Shown here: in pieces, positions 36,201 through 47,221 of the stretch | Numbering within the stretch: position 1 is the stretch's first letter | Layout of the letters: each line of letters starts with the position of its first letter | NCBI RefSeq assembly: GCF_000219625.1 | Contig: NC_018212.1 | Location: 744,001-808,000 of the forward strand | From: Zymoseptoria tritici IPO323 | Taxonomy: Eukaryota; Ascomycota; Dothideomycetes; Mycosphaerellales; Mycosphaerellaceae | DNA: 64,000 nt | Reading direction: 5' to 3' | Made by a program: the position numbers and the translations under genes | The notes under the pieces: generated by a model | The model's input: only the letters and a program-made list of their open reading frames with translations | Database searches by the model: none | Told to the model about the DNA's origin: nothing

Positions 36201-37421
36201 TACTGCGCTCGGATATTCCTGCGCTACGTTTGGTCACGACATGGCTTCCTATTAACACTTATCTCTAACAGAGGTCTACAGTTCGTGTCCGCATTTTAGA
36301 CACGGCTGTGTAAGCTGCTCGGCACCTTACGGAAGTTGTTATTATCCTACCACCCTAAAACGGATGGCTAGTCCGAAAACACTAACAAGTCGATAGAAAC
36401 TTACCTTCGTAGCTTCGTCTCCTATCGTTAGAACGACTGGGTCGACTAGTTACCGATGGCCGAGTTCGCTGCTAACAACTACGTGTCAGAATCTACTAGT
36501 GTGTCCCCGTTCTTCGCGAACACTAGAAGAAACCCTCGATTTAGCAATATCGACACCGAACTCGACCTACCGCTCCTACTAGCTCGACAGCGACTGTCTG
36601 CCGAACGAGCCGATTCATTTGCGCGCACTATGGCCGACCTACACAAACACCTATAACAACAACTCCGACTCAGCTCCGCACGCTAAACAGACGCTGCTAA
36701 CCTCTACCGAGACAGCGGGCCCTTGTTTGCTGTCGGGGATATAGTCCGCATTAATCGCAAGAACATTAAGACTTAGCGGCTATTAATCTCGCTGGACTAC
36801 AAACTTCTCGGACTATACGAAGTTACCAAGGTGATGCCAGGAGCATGCAGACTTAAACTGCCTCCCTTAATAAAGATCGACGATATCTTCAACAACGCCC
36901 TTCTTCGACACGCCGCGAACGACCTATTACCTGGTTAATCCGCACCACTACCTCCGCCAGCAGTCGCCATTGCCGGAGGCACCGACACCGAGCACGAAGA
37001 GTATGAGGTGGAGCAAATTTTGGACATGCGCTGTAAGGCCAAGAAAGGTCGCAAGAGTCGGAAGAACCCCTACGCTGCGCTAGTCGTATAGAAATACCTC
37101 GTTTACTAGAAAGGATACCCACGTTTAGAGGCTACATAGGAACCCGCTGAACACATCGTTAAGTATGGTGCAGCCGCACTAGCAGACTTTCATTACAATT
37201 ACCCTAAGTTGTCTATTTAAGTCGCCTTCAAACCGCTACTAGACTAGAAGCCCAACGAGTTAGTTCTCGCCGGCGACCGTCTATAATCCTTATTGAGGAA
37301 CTGTGGTAGGCTCTTCCGTGACGGTCGACACGAGCAGTTAGCTAAGGCCGTGCGAGTGCGCCTGATAGTTAAGTCGGTTGACATAGAGCAACGCGAGCCT
37401 GCTTCTAGGCTCTGTGAATAA
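33264..37421 (+). pseudogene. pol of nested chromovirus (protease, RT, RNase H, integrase, chromodomain)
   Basis: Replication and integration polyprotein, one frame of 1,386 codons to TAA 37419-37421, in -1 frame to gag. Protease: HLDPGANANFIS, with Pro where DSGA/DTGA is usual; T to C is not a RIP change. RT: KLDIIAAFNRIRI and intact YLDD in LAYLDDVLVFS (about 34612-34644). RNase H ends near FVAGKSNSKADALTRLP. Integrase: ITVDFVVDLLPS, then LISNRGLQFVSAF where the catalytic Asp is Asn (TpG to TpA), and a Glu in SENTNK. Chromodomain at about 37000-37190 (YEVEQILDMRC, YLVY.KGYP, AT.EPAEHI), Trp as TAG. A further 65-codon extension follows the chromodomain. Not functional as it stands. Confidence 0.9.
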
Positions 37422-37699
37422 TGATTGTCACCGCACTACGCTTGATGAATGGACACGGCTGGACCGTCGGACTAAGTGCGCTCGTGTCGCCTCACCTCCC
37501 TGCGCAAGAAAAAACTCGAGGAGTTTCTCGCGCTCTCATTAGTCAACCGTTTGACACCGGATTCGGCGTTTCCAGCCTCCGTGCGACTCGTTTCCGCAAG
37601 TCTCAAACGTACGCGGCTCGTGCTCAGCGCACCTCACCGCCGCCGCTGACATTCACTGACACTCATGACGCACCTCATGCTCGCGAGACCTCGCCCCTT
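37422..37699 (+). other. 3' non-coding region of nested chromovirus
   Basis: CA/TG retained. A plus-strand ORF (37421-37882) crosses the LTR boundary and looks fortuitous. Nothing else recognised. Confidence 0.5.
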
Positions 37700-37710
37700 G
37701 AAGGGGGGGG
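37700..37710 (+). other. Polypurine tract of nested chromovirus
   Basis: GAAGGGGGGGG three bases before the 3' LTR. A primer for plus-strand synthesis. Confidence 0.7.
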
Positions 37711-37713
37711 TAG

Positions 37714-37870
37714 TGTCACGGCCCACCTCCGAGTCCCCGCGGGGATGGAGCCTGAGGCCACAACTTCCATATACCTTCGAGTCCTTACGACTTCTTCTAT
37801 AGCTTCGTATATGAACTTGTCTTTTCACCGAATCATTGGAATCACGCCTTCCTTTCATCAAGCCGTGACA
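37714..37870 (+). repeat. 3' LTR of nested chromovirus
   Basis: 157 bp; followed by the GCTAT target duplication. A purine tract GAAGGGGGGGG precedes it at 37700-37710. Confidence 0.95.
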
Positions 37871-37875
37871 GCTAT

Positions 37876-38445
37876 AGTCTAGAAGAAAGTCGAGGTATCC
37901 TTGCCGTTAAAGGATAGAGTACTAGGCTCTCTAGGGAAGGGTACGCGACTACGGTAAGTAGGGGCTCTATTATTGCGAGTAGCCGTAGTAAGGGTAGTAA
38001 CAAGATCTGCGATGTTTATGTTAGTAGGCTAGGGAGCGGGAACTGTACTATAGGTCGCTATAGTAGCAATCCCTTCGGCTTAAGGGAAAGCCTTATTAGT
38101 CGACCCTTTAGTTAAATTAGTCGCAAAGCGAGCTAATAGAATCCTATTGCTATCGCGGAAGGCGCGAGCATTAGAAGGTGCCTAGATAGGGCTATTAGTT
38201 CCGGAAGCCTCGCCGGTGCTTAGGGTATTATAGAGAATCTCCGAGGGAGTATTAAGATAGCTACGACGGGAGGGTCCGTCCGGGCCGTTGTTAAGAGTGT
38301 TATTAGAAGACATCGTAATAGCGATATACAGTTTAGTATCGTAAATAGGGAAATAGGAAGTAAGGAGTGCAGATGCGTGTTCGGAAGGCGTATAGGAAAA
38401 GGTTAGTAAGTCGTCGTCGATACCGGGGCGGCGGGAGTAGGACAT
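37876..38445 (-). pseudogene. gag of the large Ty3-like element, 5' part
   Basis: ATG at 38445 (MSYSRRPGIDDDLLTF), 17 bases downstream of stem-loop H6. Exactly 190 codons reach the nested element; removing that element and one copy of GCTAT joins TSTFF.T to IADFFDSY in frame. Only a few TAG stops are present. Confidence 0.75.
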
Positions 38446-38461
38446 TTAAAGCTCTCGAGGG

Positions 38462-38486
38462 TTTGCTAGACTATTAGTCTAGGAAA
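38462..38486 (-). repeat. Stem-loop H6, immediately upstream of gag
   Basis: Arms TTTGCTAGACT (38462-38472) and AGTCTAGGAAA (38476-38486), 10 of 11 pairs, 17 bases before the gag ATG. Confidence 0.85.
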
Positions 38487-38724
38487 TATTGTTACTACTA
38501 GTAGTGCACTATAGCTAATTATGCTGCTTATACATAACCTAGGGCTATATTCGATAGTCTCCTTAGTATAGGCAGGGTGTAATCGTACGTTCCGGGCACG
38601 TAGGACGGCTAAGTATCCAGAAACTCGAGAATAAGGCGGGATCGCTTCTCGTACGGTGTAAAAGAGTCTAGGGTAGGGGAATAAGGACTAGGGATGCGTC
38701 TAGGGTCCGTAGCTCGGTATTATT

Positions 38725-38763
38725 TGTTTACCAGACCCTCTTCCTAATTTAGTCTAGGAAACA
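38725..38763 (-). repeat. Stem-loop H7, in the leader
   Basis: Arms TGTTTACCAGAC (38725-38736) and GTCTAGGAAACA (38752-38763), 10 of 12 pairs. It keeps CCAGAC where other copies have CTAGAC, suggesting the ancestral arm was CCAGAC/GTCTGG before RIP. Confidence 0.75.
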
Positions 38764-39080
38764 TCGCATCCTCGAAAGGTCGCACTTCTTAGACTATTCT
38801 AGCTAGCTAGAGCCGAGAACTACATATCGTATTCTCGTACCGAGAACCTAGTGTCGGTAGATCTAGGTAGGGTTTATGTGCTTCCTAGTTCTAGTGTAGG
38901 GTTCGTAGCGATATTATCTGCTATTGCCTCGGAAAGCAATACCGAGGAGCGGTCGGGCGATTAGTACGATAGGGCGACGTTTCTTAGGGTATTCGCGACG
39001 CCTACGCTATAATAGCTAGTTAGTCTCGTTTCTTATGGCTATTCTATCGAGAGCGCGGGACGGCTTACGTAACCGAGTAT

Positions 39081-39735
39081 TCTCTAATGTCTAGTATGTC
39101 TATTATAGCTACTACGGCGGTCGGTGAGGTTTTCTAGGTACTTAAGGGCTCTTTTTCTACCCTGTTTCTCTTTCTTTTCTTTACGAGCGCCTCGTATAGG
39201 GTTTACCGCACGCCTAGCGTACCTGCCTCGGCAGGTAGTCGGGTATAGGAAAAGCTATAGCCGTACGATTTTGGCCCTAGGAGGCTTGTTTTTACCCTAT
39301 TTTGCATCCGCTGGAGTCGATATTATCTCCGTAGTAGTGTCGCGTTTTAAAGGCGTGTAGCTAAGCTCGGTAGCGTAGTTGTTCGTATAGGTGTAGGAGC
39401 GATAATCTCTAATGTCTATTATGTCTATTATAACTTTTACCGCGACCGGTGCGATATTCTAGGTACTTAAGGGGGCATATTTACTCGCTCGTCCTTCTTT
39501 TTCGGAGTATGTAGGGCACTGCGGGCCGCTAAATAAGAGATAAAATGCGGTCGCCGCTCGTCTCGCTTACCTTTACCGGTAGGTAGTCGGGTATAGGAAA
39601 AGCTATAGTAGTACGATTTTAGGCCTAGGAGGCTTCTTTTTACCCTAAATCGCGCCTATTATGGTCGATATGCTCTCCGCTATAGCGTCGCGCTTTAAGG
39701 GCGTGCATCCGAGTCCGGTAGCGCGGTTATATATA
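39081..39735 (-). repeat. 325-bp tandem duplication in the leader
   Basis: Units from 39081 and 39406 share TCTCTAATGTCTA, TAGGTACTTAAGGG, GGTAGTCGGGTATAGGAAAA, CCTAGGAGGCTT and GTCGCG.TTTAA. They differ by substitutions and some indels. Confidence 0.75.
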
Positions 39736-39911
39736 TTAGTGCGAGAGCGCTTTATACCGAGCCTCTATGCGATGTTAGTATCCCTTTTTTATGTACTCTT
39801 TTGCTCCTTCGGTTTCGTCCTTCTCCTTCTTAGGCTGTATTAACGAGCTGCTTAGCGTAGGGTGTGCAGCTCGGTAGGGTATAGGGAATGTGTCTGTGTA
39901 TTCGTGTATTT

Positions 39912-40025
39912 AGGGTGTATTTGGTAGTAGATCCAGCAATGTGCACACAGCGATTTGTGCATTAAGGTAGGGTGTATTCGGTAGTAGATCTAGTAATGTG
40001 CACATAGCGATTTGTGCATTAAGGT
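39912..40025 (-). repeat. 57-bp tandem duplication near the 5' LTR
   Basis: Units 39912-39968 and 39969-40025 differ at a few sites, nearly all CA to TA in the right unit (CCAGCAATG versus CTAGTAATG). Each contains GTGCACA and TTTGTGCAT. Confidence 0.85.
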
Positions 40026-40257
40026 ACTTTATATTTTGAACTTGGACTTTAATCTTAGGTACTTAAGCCTACTGCCCTAGCTAAGGGGCAGAGGTATATC
40101 GTAATCCTTTCTTCGAGGGAGGGTATTCGTCGTATGCGTTGTAAGTACTCGTAAGGCGACCGGCGCTCTTGTCGAGGTTATAGCCGCTCCGCACTTCCGC
40201 ACTGCTGCCTATCCTTTGTATATCCTCCTTCTCCGCTTTCGCGAAGGAAGGAGTCTT

Positions 40258-40273
40258 ACATCGTCTACCAAAA
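40258..40273 (-). other. Candidate tRNA primer-binding site
   Basis: On the minus strand, three bases inside the 5' LTR end, the sequence TGGTAGACGATG begins with the TGG expected opposite a tRNA CCA end. The priming tRNA was not identified. Confidence 0.5.
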
Positions 40274-40578
40274 TGTAAGGGGGGAACTTCCAAAGGTTCC
40301 GATCTCCTGCGGATAGTAGCAGTGCGGACGTATAGAGTAGCATAGGGGGCAAAAAGGGCGGTAAACTGTACAATTAGAGTGAAAGGTAGGGGGGCAAAAG
40401 AGGTAGTATTAAGTGCTCTGTACTGTTAGGCCTCGTGTGCGTGTCGAAGGTCCTTCCGGAGGTGCTAGTAGTCGATGTCCTATTCCTCCTAGGTAGGTGT
40501 CTTTTTCATCCTCCGACCTGCATACGAAGCTGAAGCTAGATACAGACCACACGTGACAGTGCGATATTCCCCACTACA
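40274..40578 (-). repeat. 5' LTR of the large Ty3-like element
   Basis: 305 bp, TGTAAGG...CCACTACA on the plus strand. Presumably carries the promoter and start of the element transcript. TTAC duplication at 40579-40582. Confidence 0.9.
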
Positions 40579-40582
40579 TTAC

Positions 40583-42114
40583 CTATCTATTACTTAACCT
40601 CCGTAAACTGTTCGAATCTACGCATATTAGGGTAGATTAGGACTATAGCGAATCGCTTATTAATAATCGAGTCGATAATTAGTTGTTTCTTCGCCTACTC
40701 CTTCTATTACTTAAACGTCTCTATAGCCCTTCGAAACGATTTCGTATTCTTCGCCGGTAGCTACTCTTCGAGCAAGTCTCTAACCTAGCCTACGGTATAT
40801 ATTAGCACCCCTTTTAGTAGTTAATAGAGGATGTCGACTATTAGGCTTTAGTATATATTAATACCGGTATGTCCCTACGTAAAATAGTAGACGTCGTATA
40901 TACTATCGTCTCCTAACTTATCTAGCTTCCGGCTAGCTACGCGCGCATCGTATATAAGCTTCTATATATAAGCTACCGTCCGAGGAGGCGCCTATGTCTC
41001 TAGATCCTCGCGCTTGTTCGGTTTAACCTAGCAAATTAGGTAGTAATTCGTTACGTTAACACCGGTTACCCGTACCTACTCCTTATAGTTAATTAATATA
41101 ACTATAATCCGAAGGAAGTAACGCCTAGTTAGACTGTCTATATAGATAATGTCTATGCCCTCGCCTTCTCCGAGCTTTCGTAGTAGCTTTAGAATATAGT
41201 CTATAGTATCGTAGTATAACTATACCTTCTCGTCCGGCGTACTATCCTTAGCTATTAGCAACATCGCTATTATAACGGTCCCCGGACGTTTATTCGAATT
41301 CCGAACATCCGTAGAGAGGTTTCTAATACTAAGGTATAATAGGTACGCCTTAAGGTTACCTTAATAACTTATAACCTAAGTCTCGTCTATTAATAGTAGT
41401 ACCGGTACTACGGTAGTACCCTCGACGCCGATCGACCTCTATATGTCCTACTACTAATCCCCGGATACTATATTAGAGTACCTCCGACGCGGTGTTTCTT
41501 TATCCTCGTCTTAATTTAGCTACCGATGCGGCGCATAGGTTAAATCGTCCTTAAAACCTTCGTGTCCGAGGAGGAACCGTAGTACGGGTTTAAGAGGGCG
41601 ATAACGAAGTTTATATTCTACTACTCCGCCTACTAGACGGTCCGTCGGCATTCTAAATATCTTAGTCTTCTATTTACTAGCCGCCCTCGAAGACTTAGTA
41701 CCTATAACCCGCATCTTTTCTATTAATTCCCTAGTACTCTTAAAGCTAATAATGTCTCTTAGTAGCTTACTATAGGGATGCTAGAGAAGACGGGTAATAG
41801 CTAAGCCGGATATCTTCTCTTTCTTAAGCTAATAGGTAAAGAATAGATCGAAATCTAACGTAAACGCCTCCGCCGGGTCTATCGGGCTACCGCTATCGCT
41901 CGTTTGTCTATAAGATATTAGGTATAGGTCTCCGGTAGTATTACTAACATCTTACCTCTTTTCTCCGACTCTAGCGGTTATACCCTCTACCTACTCGAAT
42001 GTCTTTACCTCCGAGCTCTTAGTACTATAGGTTAAGCGGAGCCGCCCTTGGCTACCGCTCGTCCGGGTACTTAAGTTACTTCCGTTACTTAATACGCCTA
42101 CGTCGGACGCTATG
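40583..42114 (-). pseudogene. Plavaka/KDZ-type transposase, central part
   Basis: Minus-strand reading between two nested insertions. It holds the most diagnostic segment, VVPVLLLIDETQVISYQGNL followed by KAYLLYLSIRNLS and RPGTVIIAMLLI, which parallels the Plavaka motif PV-L-SDKTQLS-G---AWPVYLTIGN. Further on, GHTGINIY precedes DILY.LLKGVLIYT, like the conserved DVLHQ-KGV. Frame continues into 19083 once the large Ty3-like element is removed, and comes from 48921 once the chromovirus at 42115-48915 is removed. Stop codons and TG/CA loss throughout. Confidence 0.75.
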
Positions 42115-42443
42115 TGTGAGGACACCCTCACGATGACGCCCCCCACCTGTCCCAACCTGGACCATCCTGGCACTACAGATTACCGGTGCTATCTTATCTG
42201 GCCTAGACTAGGACATCCTGTAGAGGGACGAACCTCACGGGCGCACGATAGCCCCCGAGCGGACGTTAGACTGCGACCGGTGCCTGGTCTAGGCGGAGGG
42301 ACGCATTTGGCAACACGAAGGGCGGGTACATAGCCTCGAGGGACGCTCTTGTCTATTCCCTTCCTTATCAAATCGACTCGTTACATTCTACAACTATTTG
42401 TTTTCGGTGCAAGCCTACATTCCCTCTCGAGGTGCTTCTAACA
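42115..42443 (+). repeat. 5' LTR of second chromovirus
   Basis: Starts TGTGAGGACACCC, ends GCTTCTAACA. Preceded by CTATG. Confidence 0.9.
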
Positions 42444-42491
42444 TTCGATTCGATTAAAAACAACCGTACAACTGTACCGAAAACCACCGAC

Positions 42492-43688
42492 ATAGCTCCA
42501 AAGGTTACCCGTCGTTAGGACGATTCCCTTCCTAACACCTCCGCCCGACAGCAGGCGAGCGCTTCCTCTACGGAGCTATCGGCTACGCCTGCTAGTCAGC
42601 TGTAGGACGTTAACCTTCTTAACTAGCCTGGCTCGGGAGAGACCGCGGAAGAAAGGGCTACCCGGGAGTACGACAACGAAGTCGCCCGCGCTACCTTCGA
42701 GTTCTTAACCCTTTAGCAGAAGATTAAGGAACTCCGTGCCGAACTAGACTATCCTACGCCAGAAGGGAACCTAAGGACGGCTACCCTCCGCTACCTCTTC
42801 TCCGAACCTGACTAGCATACCAAAACGAGGGATAACCTCCCTAAGTTAAAGGAGCTACTAGTCTTCGAGGGCAAGTCGCGTGCGAGCTACGACGACTAGG
42901 TCCGAGCCCTCGAAAGAGCCTTTAGACGACACGAAGGATTTGCCGAACGCGAAGACCGCAAGGTCGACTTTGCTGCTAACTATATAGGAAAGCTCTAGTA
43001 AGACTACTAGGAACGCTACGTCGACGGCCTTAACAACTAGTCTAAGCCAACCTGGTCTATAATAAAGGAGGTTATGCTTAACTCGATAGGCACAGAGACC
43101 GAACGGCGCGAGAAGGCCTACGAGAAGCTGAAAAAGGTTACCCTAGGCGACCGTACGCCGGAAGAACTCCTCGAGGAGCTAAAGATACTCTAGAAGGAGC
43201 TCGATAAAAGGGACGATAGCAAGAAGATCCTTGGTTTCTACAGCGCCCTTCTATAGACCCTTCGCAACCGCCTCTCGAACTACCCTACCGCCCTACTAAA
43301 CCTGGTGGACGCCGAGGAAAGGGCCAAAAAGGCCTACCGTGCCAACGAGGGCTCCAAACAGGAGGCTCGTAAGAGGTAGGCTACTAAAAGGTCCGCCAAG
43401 TAGGCGAAGAAGCGCCCTAGCGACGGCTCTGCTGCTCCGGACGGTAAGAAGGTAAGGACTAGCGATGGCAAACAGAACCCGAAGGCCCCCTCTAAGGCTA
43501 CATGCTACGGATGCTAACAGGTCGGGCATATCCGCCGCGACTGCACTAACTAGCACCTATGGAAGGATTCGGGGAAAGAGACGCCCCCTAAGTAGACGCT
43601 GTTGCTTAGGTAGGCTAAGTCCTCTATAATAAGGATTAGCGGCGCTCGGCTAAGCTAGGAAAGCGCCGCGCCTAGCAAGGGCGCCTAA
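42492..43688 (+). pseudogene. gag of second chromovirus; start codon mutated
   Basis: 399 codons in one frame from ATA at 42492 (probable ATG changed by TpG to TpA; no better ATG upstream) to TAA 43686-43688. Core text FEGKSRASYDD, ALERAFRRHEGFAERE, then ILGFYSALL.TLRNRLSNYP, a Lys-rich linker and an intact CCHC knuckle CYGCxQVGHIRRDC (about 43504-43545, one TAA). Around a dozen TAG/TAA codons at likely Trp/Gln positions. Confidence 0.8.
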
Positions 43689-46600
43689 TTAGCGTCGAGT
43701 TAACGCTAAACGGCCTAGGGGAGTCTAGAAAGGTCCGGGGCCTAATTAATAGCGGCGCCTAGGACAACTTCTGCGATTCTATGCTAGTAAAGGAAATAGG
43801 GTAGACGGTTTCCGAGCTATCTACCTAGACAAAGTACCTAACTCTAAATGGCTAGAGCCTATAGGTCTTTAGAGAAACGAGAAACTTCTATAAGGCTATA
43901 GACACCTCTAGCAAGGCGCAGGGGTGCGTAGACACGTTTAAGGTAGGACGTATCTACGGTTTCGAAGTCGTGCTCGGCATGCCCTAGCTCGAGAAGTACA
44001 ACCCGGGTATTAACTTCGCTCTGAAGAAGGTCTTCTAGAGGCAGAAACCTTAAAAGCGTCAAGCGATAGCAGTAGTGTCCCCGGATAGGTTCTACTAGGA
44101 GTGTCTCGGTGAAGTCGAGGCAGCTCTTTACGTTATGTCGATCTAAGAGGTCGAGGATGGACTCGAACTGGACTAGAATAGCGTCCTAACGGCGTACTCT
44201 AACTTCTCCGACGTCTTTTCGGAGGAGTTGGCTGGCGAGTTAGTACCGTATAGACCGTACGATCTCAGGATCGACCTAGTTAAGGGAGCAAGGGTCCTAT
44301 TTAGCCCTATATACGCTCTGTCGGAGGCAGAGATAGATGCGATGCGCAAGCAGCTCCCTAAACATCTAAAGAGTGGCTTTATTCGCCGCTCGACATCCTC
44401 GGCGGGCGCGCTAATCCTCTTCGCGAGGAAAAAGGACAACACACTCCGCCTCTGTGTTAACTACCGCGGCCTGAATGTAGTCACGGTGAAGAACAGGGGG
44501 GGTCTTCCCTTGATTTCCGAGTTAATAGACTAGCTAGCTAGCGCCAGGTACTTTACGAAGATAGACCTCCGCTACGCGTACTACCGTGTCCGTATCCGGG
44601 AAGGCGACGAGTAGAAGACAGCCTTCCGGACCAGATACGGCTATTTCGAATACACTGTAATGCCCTTCGGGCTCTGCAATGCCCCCGCGGTGTTCCAAAA
44701 CTTCATCAACAGCGTGTTAGTGGGGCTAATCGACGTATTCTGCGTTGTTTACCTCGACGACATCCTTATATACTCCAAAACAGTGAAGGAGCACGAGGGC
44801 CACGTCCGGGAGGTGCTGGAGCGCCTCCGGAAACACAAGTTGTACGCTAACCTGTCTAAGTGCGATTTCTACAAGGACCGCGTTAACTACCTCGGGTACG
44901 TTATTACACGTAATAGGCTAGAGATCGACCTAGAACGGGTCAGATCGGTCCAGGAGTGGCCACTTCCCCAGTTAATATATGACATTAGGGTCTTTATTGG
45001 CTTCGCGAACTACTATAGGCGCTTTATCAAGGGTTTCTTACGCCTCGCTGCGGCACTTAACCGCTACACGGAGGGGAAAAAGGCAGTAAACCAACGCAAG
45101 AAGGAACGAGCATACTTGGAGCTCGACGAGTAAGCTGTGCTTTCCTTTAACGAATTGCGGAAAAGGTTCTCGGAAGCTCCTATCCTACGCTATTTTGACC
45201 TAGAACTGCCCTGTAGGGTGGAAACCGACGCCTTAGGCGAGGCAATCTCGGGCATCCTAAGCTAACTATACGAAGACCACGGCAAGACGTAGTGGTTCCC
45301 TGTATTATACTTCTTACGAAAGATAATCGCGGCAGAACGGAACTACGTTACGGAAGACGCTAAGCTGTTAGTAGTCGTAGACTCCTTCAAGCACTTTAGA
45401 CAATACCTAGAGGGGGCTCGACACTAGGTCGAACTACTAACGGATTATGCAAACCTGCAAACTCTTATAACGACTAAGACCTTGTCCAGGCGGTAGGTTA
45501 GATAGGCCGAGTAGTTGTCGCAGATCGACTTTAGGACTATTTACAGACCTAGCAAGGCTAATAGGGCGGCGGATGTACTAAGCAGAAGGCCCGACCTTAC
45601 GGACAAGGACTACTCTAGACGGTAGGCTATAGACGAAGAGTCGTCTGTAAGCTTGCGGCTCCTCCAGACGGCATTCTAACCGCATCTGGACTATAATAGA
45701 CTAGTAAGGCATATAGGGGCAGTAAAGGACGCCCTAGACCTGAAAACGCGCCTGAAACGCGCCCTCTTAGAAGATCCGACCTTTAACAGGATTAACGAGG
45801 AGAAGGACTAAGCGGAACCTGCTTTCTAGGCAGATTGATGGACTAACGAGGATGGAGTCGCGTATATGGACGGCAAGGCCTATGTACCTAAAGGAAGTAT
45901 AAGACTCCAACTGCTTTAGGAATGCTACGACGACCTTATGGTAGGGCACTTCGGCTTCTCTCGAACGCTCGAACTTCTATAAAGGAGTTTCTACTGGCCC
46001 AAAATAAGGAAATACGTTAAGGACTACATACGAACGTGTTAAGCGTGCAGCAGGGCAAAGCTAAGGCGGCACAAACCTCACGGATTGCTATACGCAGAGC
46101 TACTATCGCTTATACTATAGGAGGATGTGACGCTAGACTTTATAACGGACCTGCTACCTAGCATGCTTCTAGGCCAGGCTTACGACTTAATCCTAGTAAT
46201 CGTAGACAGATGCACCAAAATGGTCTATTATGCTCTATGTAAGAAGACGATTACCGCAGTAGAGCTCGTAGAGGTGTTTATAAGGGAAGTCGTACGACTC
46301 TATAGCGCACTAGCTACGATCACGTCGGATCGAGGGCCTATCCTAACCTTAAAGTTCTAGAGCACGTTCTGTTTCTGCCTTAGCATACGCCGAAAACTGA
46401 GCATAGCGTTCTACCCTTAAACAGACGGGCAAACAGAGCGCCAAAACCAGACGCTAGAGCAGTATCTTCGCACATACTGCAACTATAAACAGGACAACTG
46501 GGCCTCCCTACTCTCTACTGCGGAATTCTCGTATAATAACAGCGTACACTCCGTAACAGGGGTTACGCCGTTCTAGGCGTACACGACATAGGACCCTCGG

Positions 46601-47221
46601 CGGTGCTACTAGCCCAGACTACGCTAGATTGGACGAGAAGCCCCGTTCGCCGTACAACTTGCGGACCGCGTTATCTCCAACTAGAAGAAACTGCGGGTCA
46701 GACTGGCTAAAACAAAGAAGCAAATGGCTAAGTAGGCGAACGAGCACAGGAAGGATATCTCCTTTAACGTCGGAGACGAAGTCTACCTTAACACACGCAA
46801 CATTAGGTTACTAAGACCTTCGGCGAAGCTCGATTACAAATACATTAGACCTTACAAGGTAAAAGCGGTTATTAACCGCGTCGCATATACGCTCGATCTA
46901 CTAGACTTACTAAAGATCTACCTAACCTTCTATGTTTCTCTGTTAGAACTATCTATCCCGGACTAGTTTAGTCGCAAACAGGATAGGATAATGCGATACG
47001 ACGCAGGAGAGGACAATAAATACGAAGTCGAGGCTATTCTAGCCGAACGTGTAGACGAACTGAACAATCGGGAATACCTTATTAAGTAGAAAGACTACGA
47101 CTAGTCCGAGAACTCCTAGGAAGCAGCAGTTAACATTAGCCCGGCAGCAATGCGGGCCTACCGGCGCAGAATAGGCTAGAAAGGACTAACTGCGCGCGGT
47201 AAATTCTAGAAAAAACGCTAA
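43676..47221 (+). pseudogene. pol of second chromovirus (protease to chromodomain)
   Basis: 1,182 codons in the -1 frame relative to gag, overlapping its end. Protease motif LINSGA: the catalytic Asp is Asn by a RIP-type change. RT is well preserved: stop-free stretches 44228-44533 and 44660-45133 with MPFGLCNAPAVFQNFIN and VVYLDDILIYS. RNase H ends KANRAADVLSRRP. Integrase keeps a full set of candidate acidic residues: [29 protein letters not shown], with the zinc region C.ACSRAKLRRHKP partly lost. Chromodomain near 47016-47130: YEVEAILAERVDELNNREYL, IK.KDYD. Ends TAA 47219-47221. The least damaged pol in the window but still with about 40 stops. Confidence 0.9.

Larger units (their letters stand above)
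30172..37870 (+). mobile_element. Chromodomain Ty3-like LTR retrotransposon nested in gag of the large element
   Basis: 157-bp LTRs (30172-30328, 37714-37870) with TGTCACGG...CCGTGACA ends and a perfect 5-bp duplication GCTAT (30167-30171, 37871-37875). 7,699 bp. The LTRs differ at a single base (CTATAT versus CCATAT), a CpA to TpA change. gag and pol are in the plus sense, pol in the -1 frame. The leader, LTRs and 3' region keep CA/TG, whereas the coding part has many RIP-type stops. Confidence 0.95.
38764..40257 (-). other. Long 5' leader of the large Ty3-like element
   Basis: About 1.5 kb with no convincing ORF on either strand, mostly built of tandem repeats: two 325-bp units (from 39081 and 39406) and two 57-bp units (39912-40025). 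Confidence 0.6.
19084..40578 (-). mobile_element. Very large Ty3-like LTR retrotransposon with three ORFs (hosts a nested chromovirus)
   Basis: Bounded by 305-bp direct LTRs (19084-19388, 40274-40578) with TG...CA ends and a 4-bp duplication TTAC (19080-19083, 40579-40582). Orientation is minus: a TGG-type primer site adjoins the 40274 LTR and a purine tract (in minus sense) adjoins the 19388 LTR. Removing the nested element (30172-37870 plus one 5-bp duplication) leaves about 13.8 kb. Order from its 5' end: long repeat-rich leader, gag-protease, pol (RT-RNaseH-integrase), third ORF. Differences between the LTRs are nearly all CA/TG versus TA. Confidence 0.9.

Noticed and set aside
37421..37882. 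ORF of 153 codons at the end of the nested chromovirus
   Set aside because: It runs through the 3' LTR and target duplication into the host element, so it cannot be an element gene; open by chance in unmutated non-coding DNA.
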